A stretch of 46,556 nt of DNA from Lachnospiraceae bacterium (GTDB lineage Bacteria; Bacillota; Clostridia; Lachnospirales; Lachnospiraceae): assembly GCA_014804245.1 (NCBI GenBank), contig JAAVAE010000039.1:32896-79451 (forward strand), given 5' to 3'. A program made the translations under genes and the position numbers. This document shows positions 46,430 to 46,556 of this stretch, in pieces. Position 1 is the stretch's first letter; every line of letters starts with the position of its first letter. The notes under the pieces are model-generated. The model ran no database searches and had not been told where the DNA came from. It was given only the letters and a program-made list of their open reading frames with translations.

Positions 46430-46556
46430 GCACAGGGCAGGTAAATATACCAAAAGGAGTCCCTATAAAAACGTCAGCGCTTGGCGAGGTTCCTCACGAG
46501 CCTAGCGTCTGTTACGTTTTTATGGAGCGGGAGCGCGACGACGTTGGTATATTTAC
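46430..46556 (-). repeat. Structured intergenic repeat, copy C (cut by window end)
   Basis: In reverse orientation, GCACAGGGCAGGTAAATATA... (46430 on) reads the outer arm, and GGTATATTTAC at 46546-46556 is its visible partner. The core closely matches copy A. The shared tail runs back from 46429 to 46381 (GATAAAAAGAACTGAACAT on the plus strand). The rest lies beyond the window. Confidence 0.8.

Overview
The window looks like chromosomal DNA of an anaerobic, gut-type Lachnospiraceae (Clostridia, Bacillota). The grounds are gene content and style: strong AGGAGG ribosome-binding sites, TTGACA/TATAAT promoters, a MecA adaptor, CwlD- and SleB-type wall hydrolases, sortase-assembled pili, a pyruvate formate-lyase (PFL) operon and a complete F-type ATP synthase operon. 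Species cannot be named from the sequence alone.

Layout. 1-1175: 5' part of a membrane-anchored SH3/GH18 protein (minus strand, runs off the left edge). 1395-1613: a small conserved protein. 2249-5038: mecA, an NhaC-type antiporter and a DUF1858 protein. 5329-7875: a three-gene operon for a PFL that is physically split. The catalytic barrel lacks its C-terminal glycyl-radical domain, which is supplied by an 80-aa gene two positions downstream; between them lies a 67-aa Cys-containing protein whose first half resembles the glycyl-radical domain. 8001-9288: a structured repeat element and an internally deleted Rpn/PD-(D/E)XK transposase-like gene. 9638-27230: an eight-gene pilus operon with a clear promoter and terminator. 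It encodes a 2,445-aa tip adhesin, a major SpaA-type pilin, sortase C, MoxR ATPase, DUF58 protein, transglutaminase-like membrane protein, a second sortase C, and a protein fusing a basal-type pilin (with LPQTG) to a sortase domain. 27268-31288: cwlD, Sua5-type tRNA t6A synthase, rpiB, a coiled-coil SleB-like hydrolase and a DUF402 protein. 31498-38814: atpZ-I-B-E-F-H-A-G-D-C. 38953-43145: a conserved hypothetical, an rRNA/tRNA-type methyltransferase and a large membrane-anchored protein with a C39-like tail. 43175-43465: a very long imperfect palindrome. 43658-45455: an XRE regulator with membrane segments, paired with a DUF4097 protein. 45479-46169: queT behind a preQ1-I-like riboswitch. 46226-46556: two more copies of the structured repeat, tail to tail.

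Working together: the PFL operon gives acetyl-CoA and formate in fermentation. The c-subunit of the ATP synthase carries the full Na+-binding signature, so the ATP synthase and the NhaC antiporter may share a sodium circuit. The pilus operon encodes shaft, tip and base together with polymerising sortases and an unusual MoxR/DUF58/transglutaminase-like module. The most unusual items are the split PFL with its degenerate third partner, the pilin-sortase fusion, and the intergenic element whose three copies show compensating base changes.
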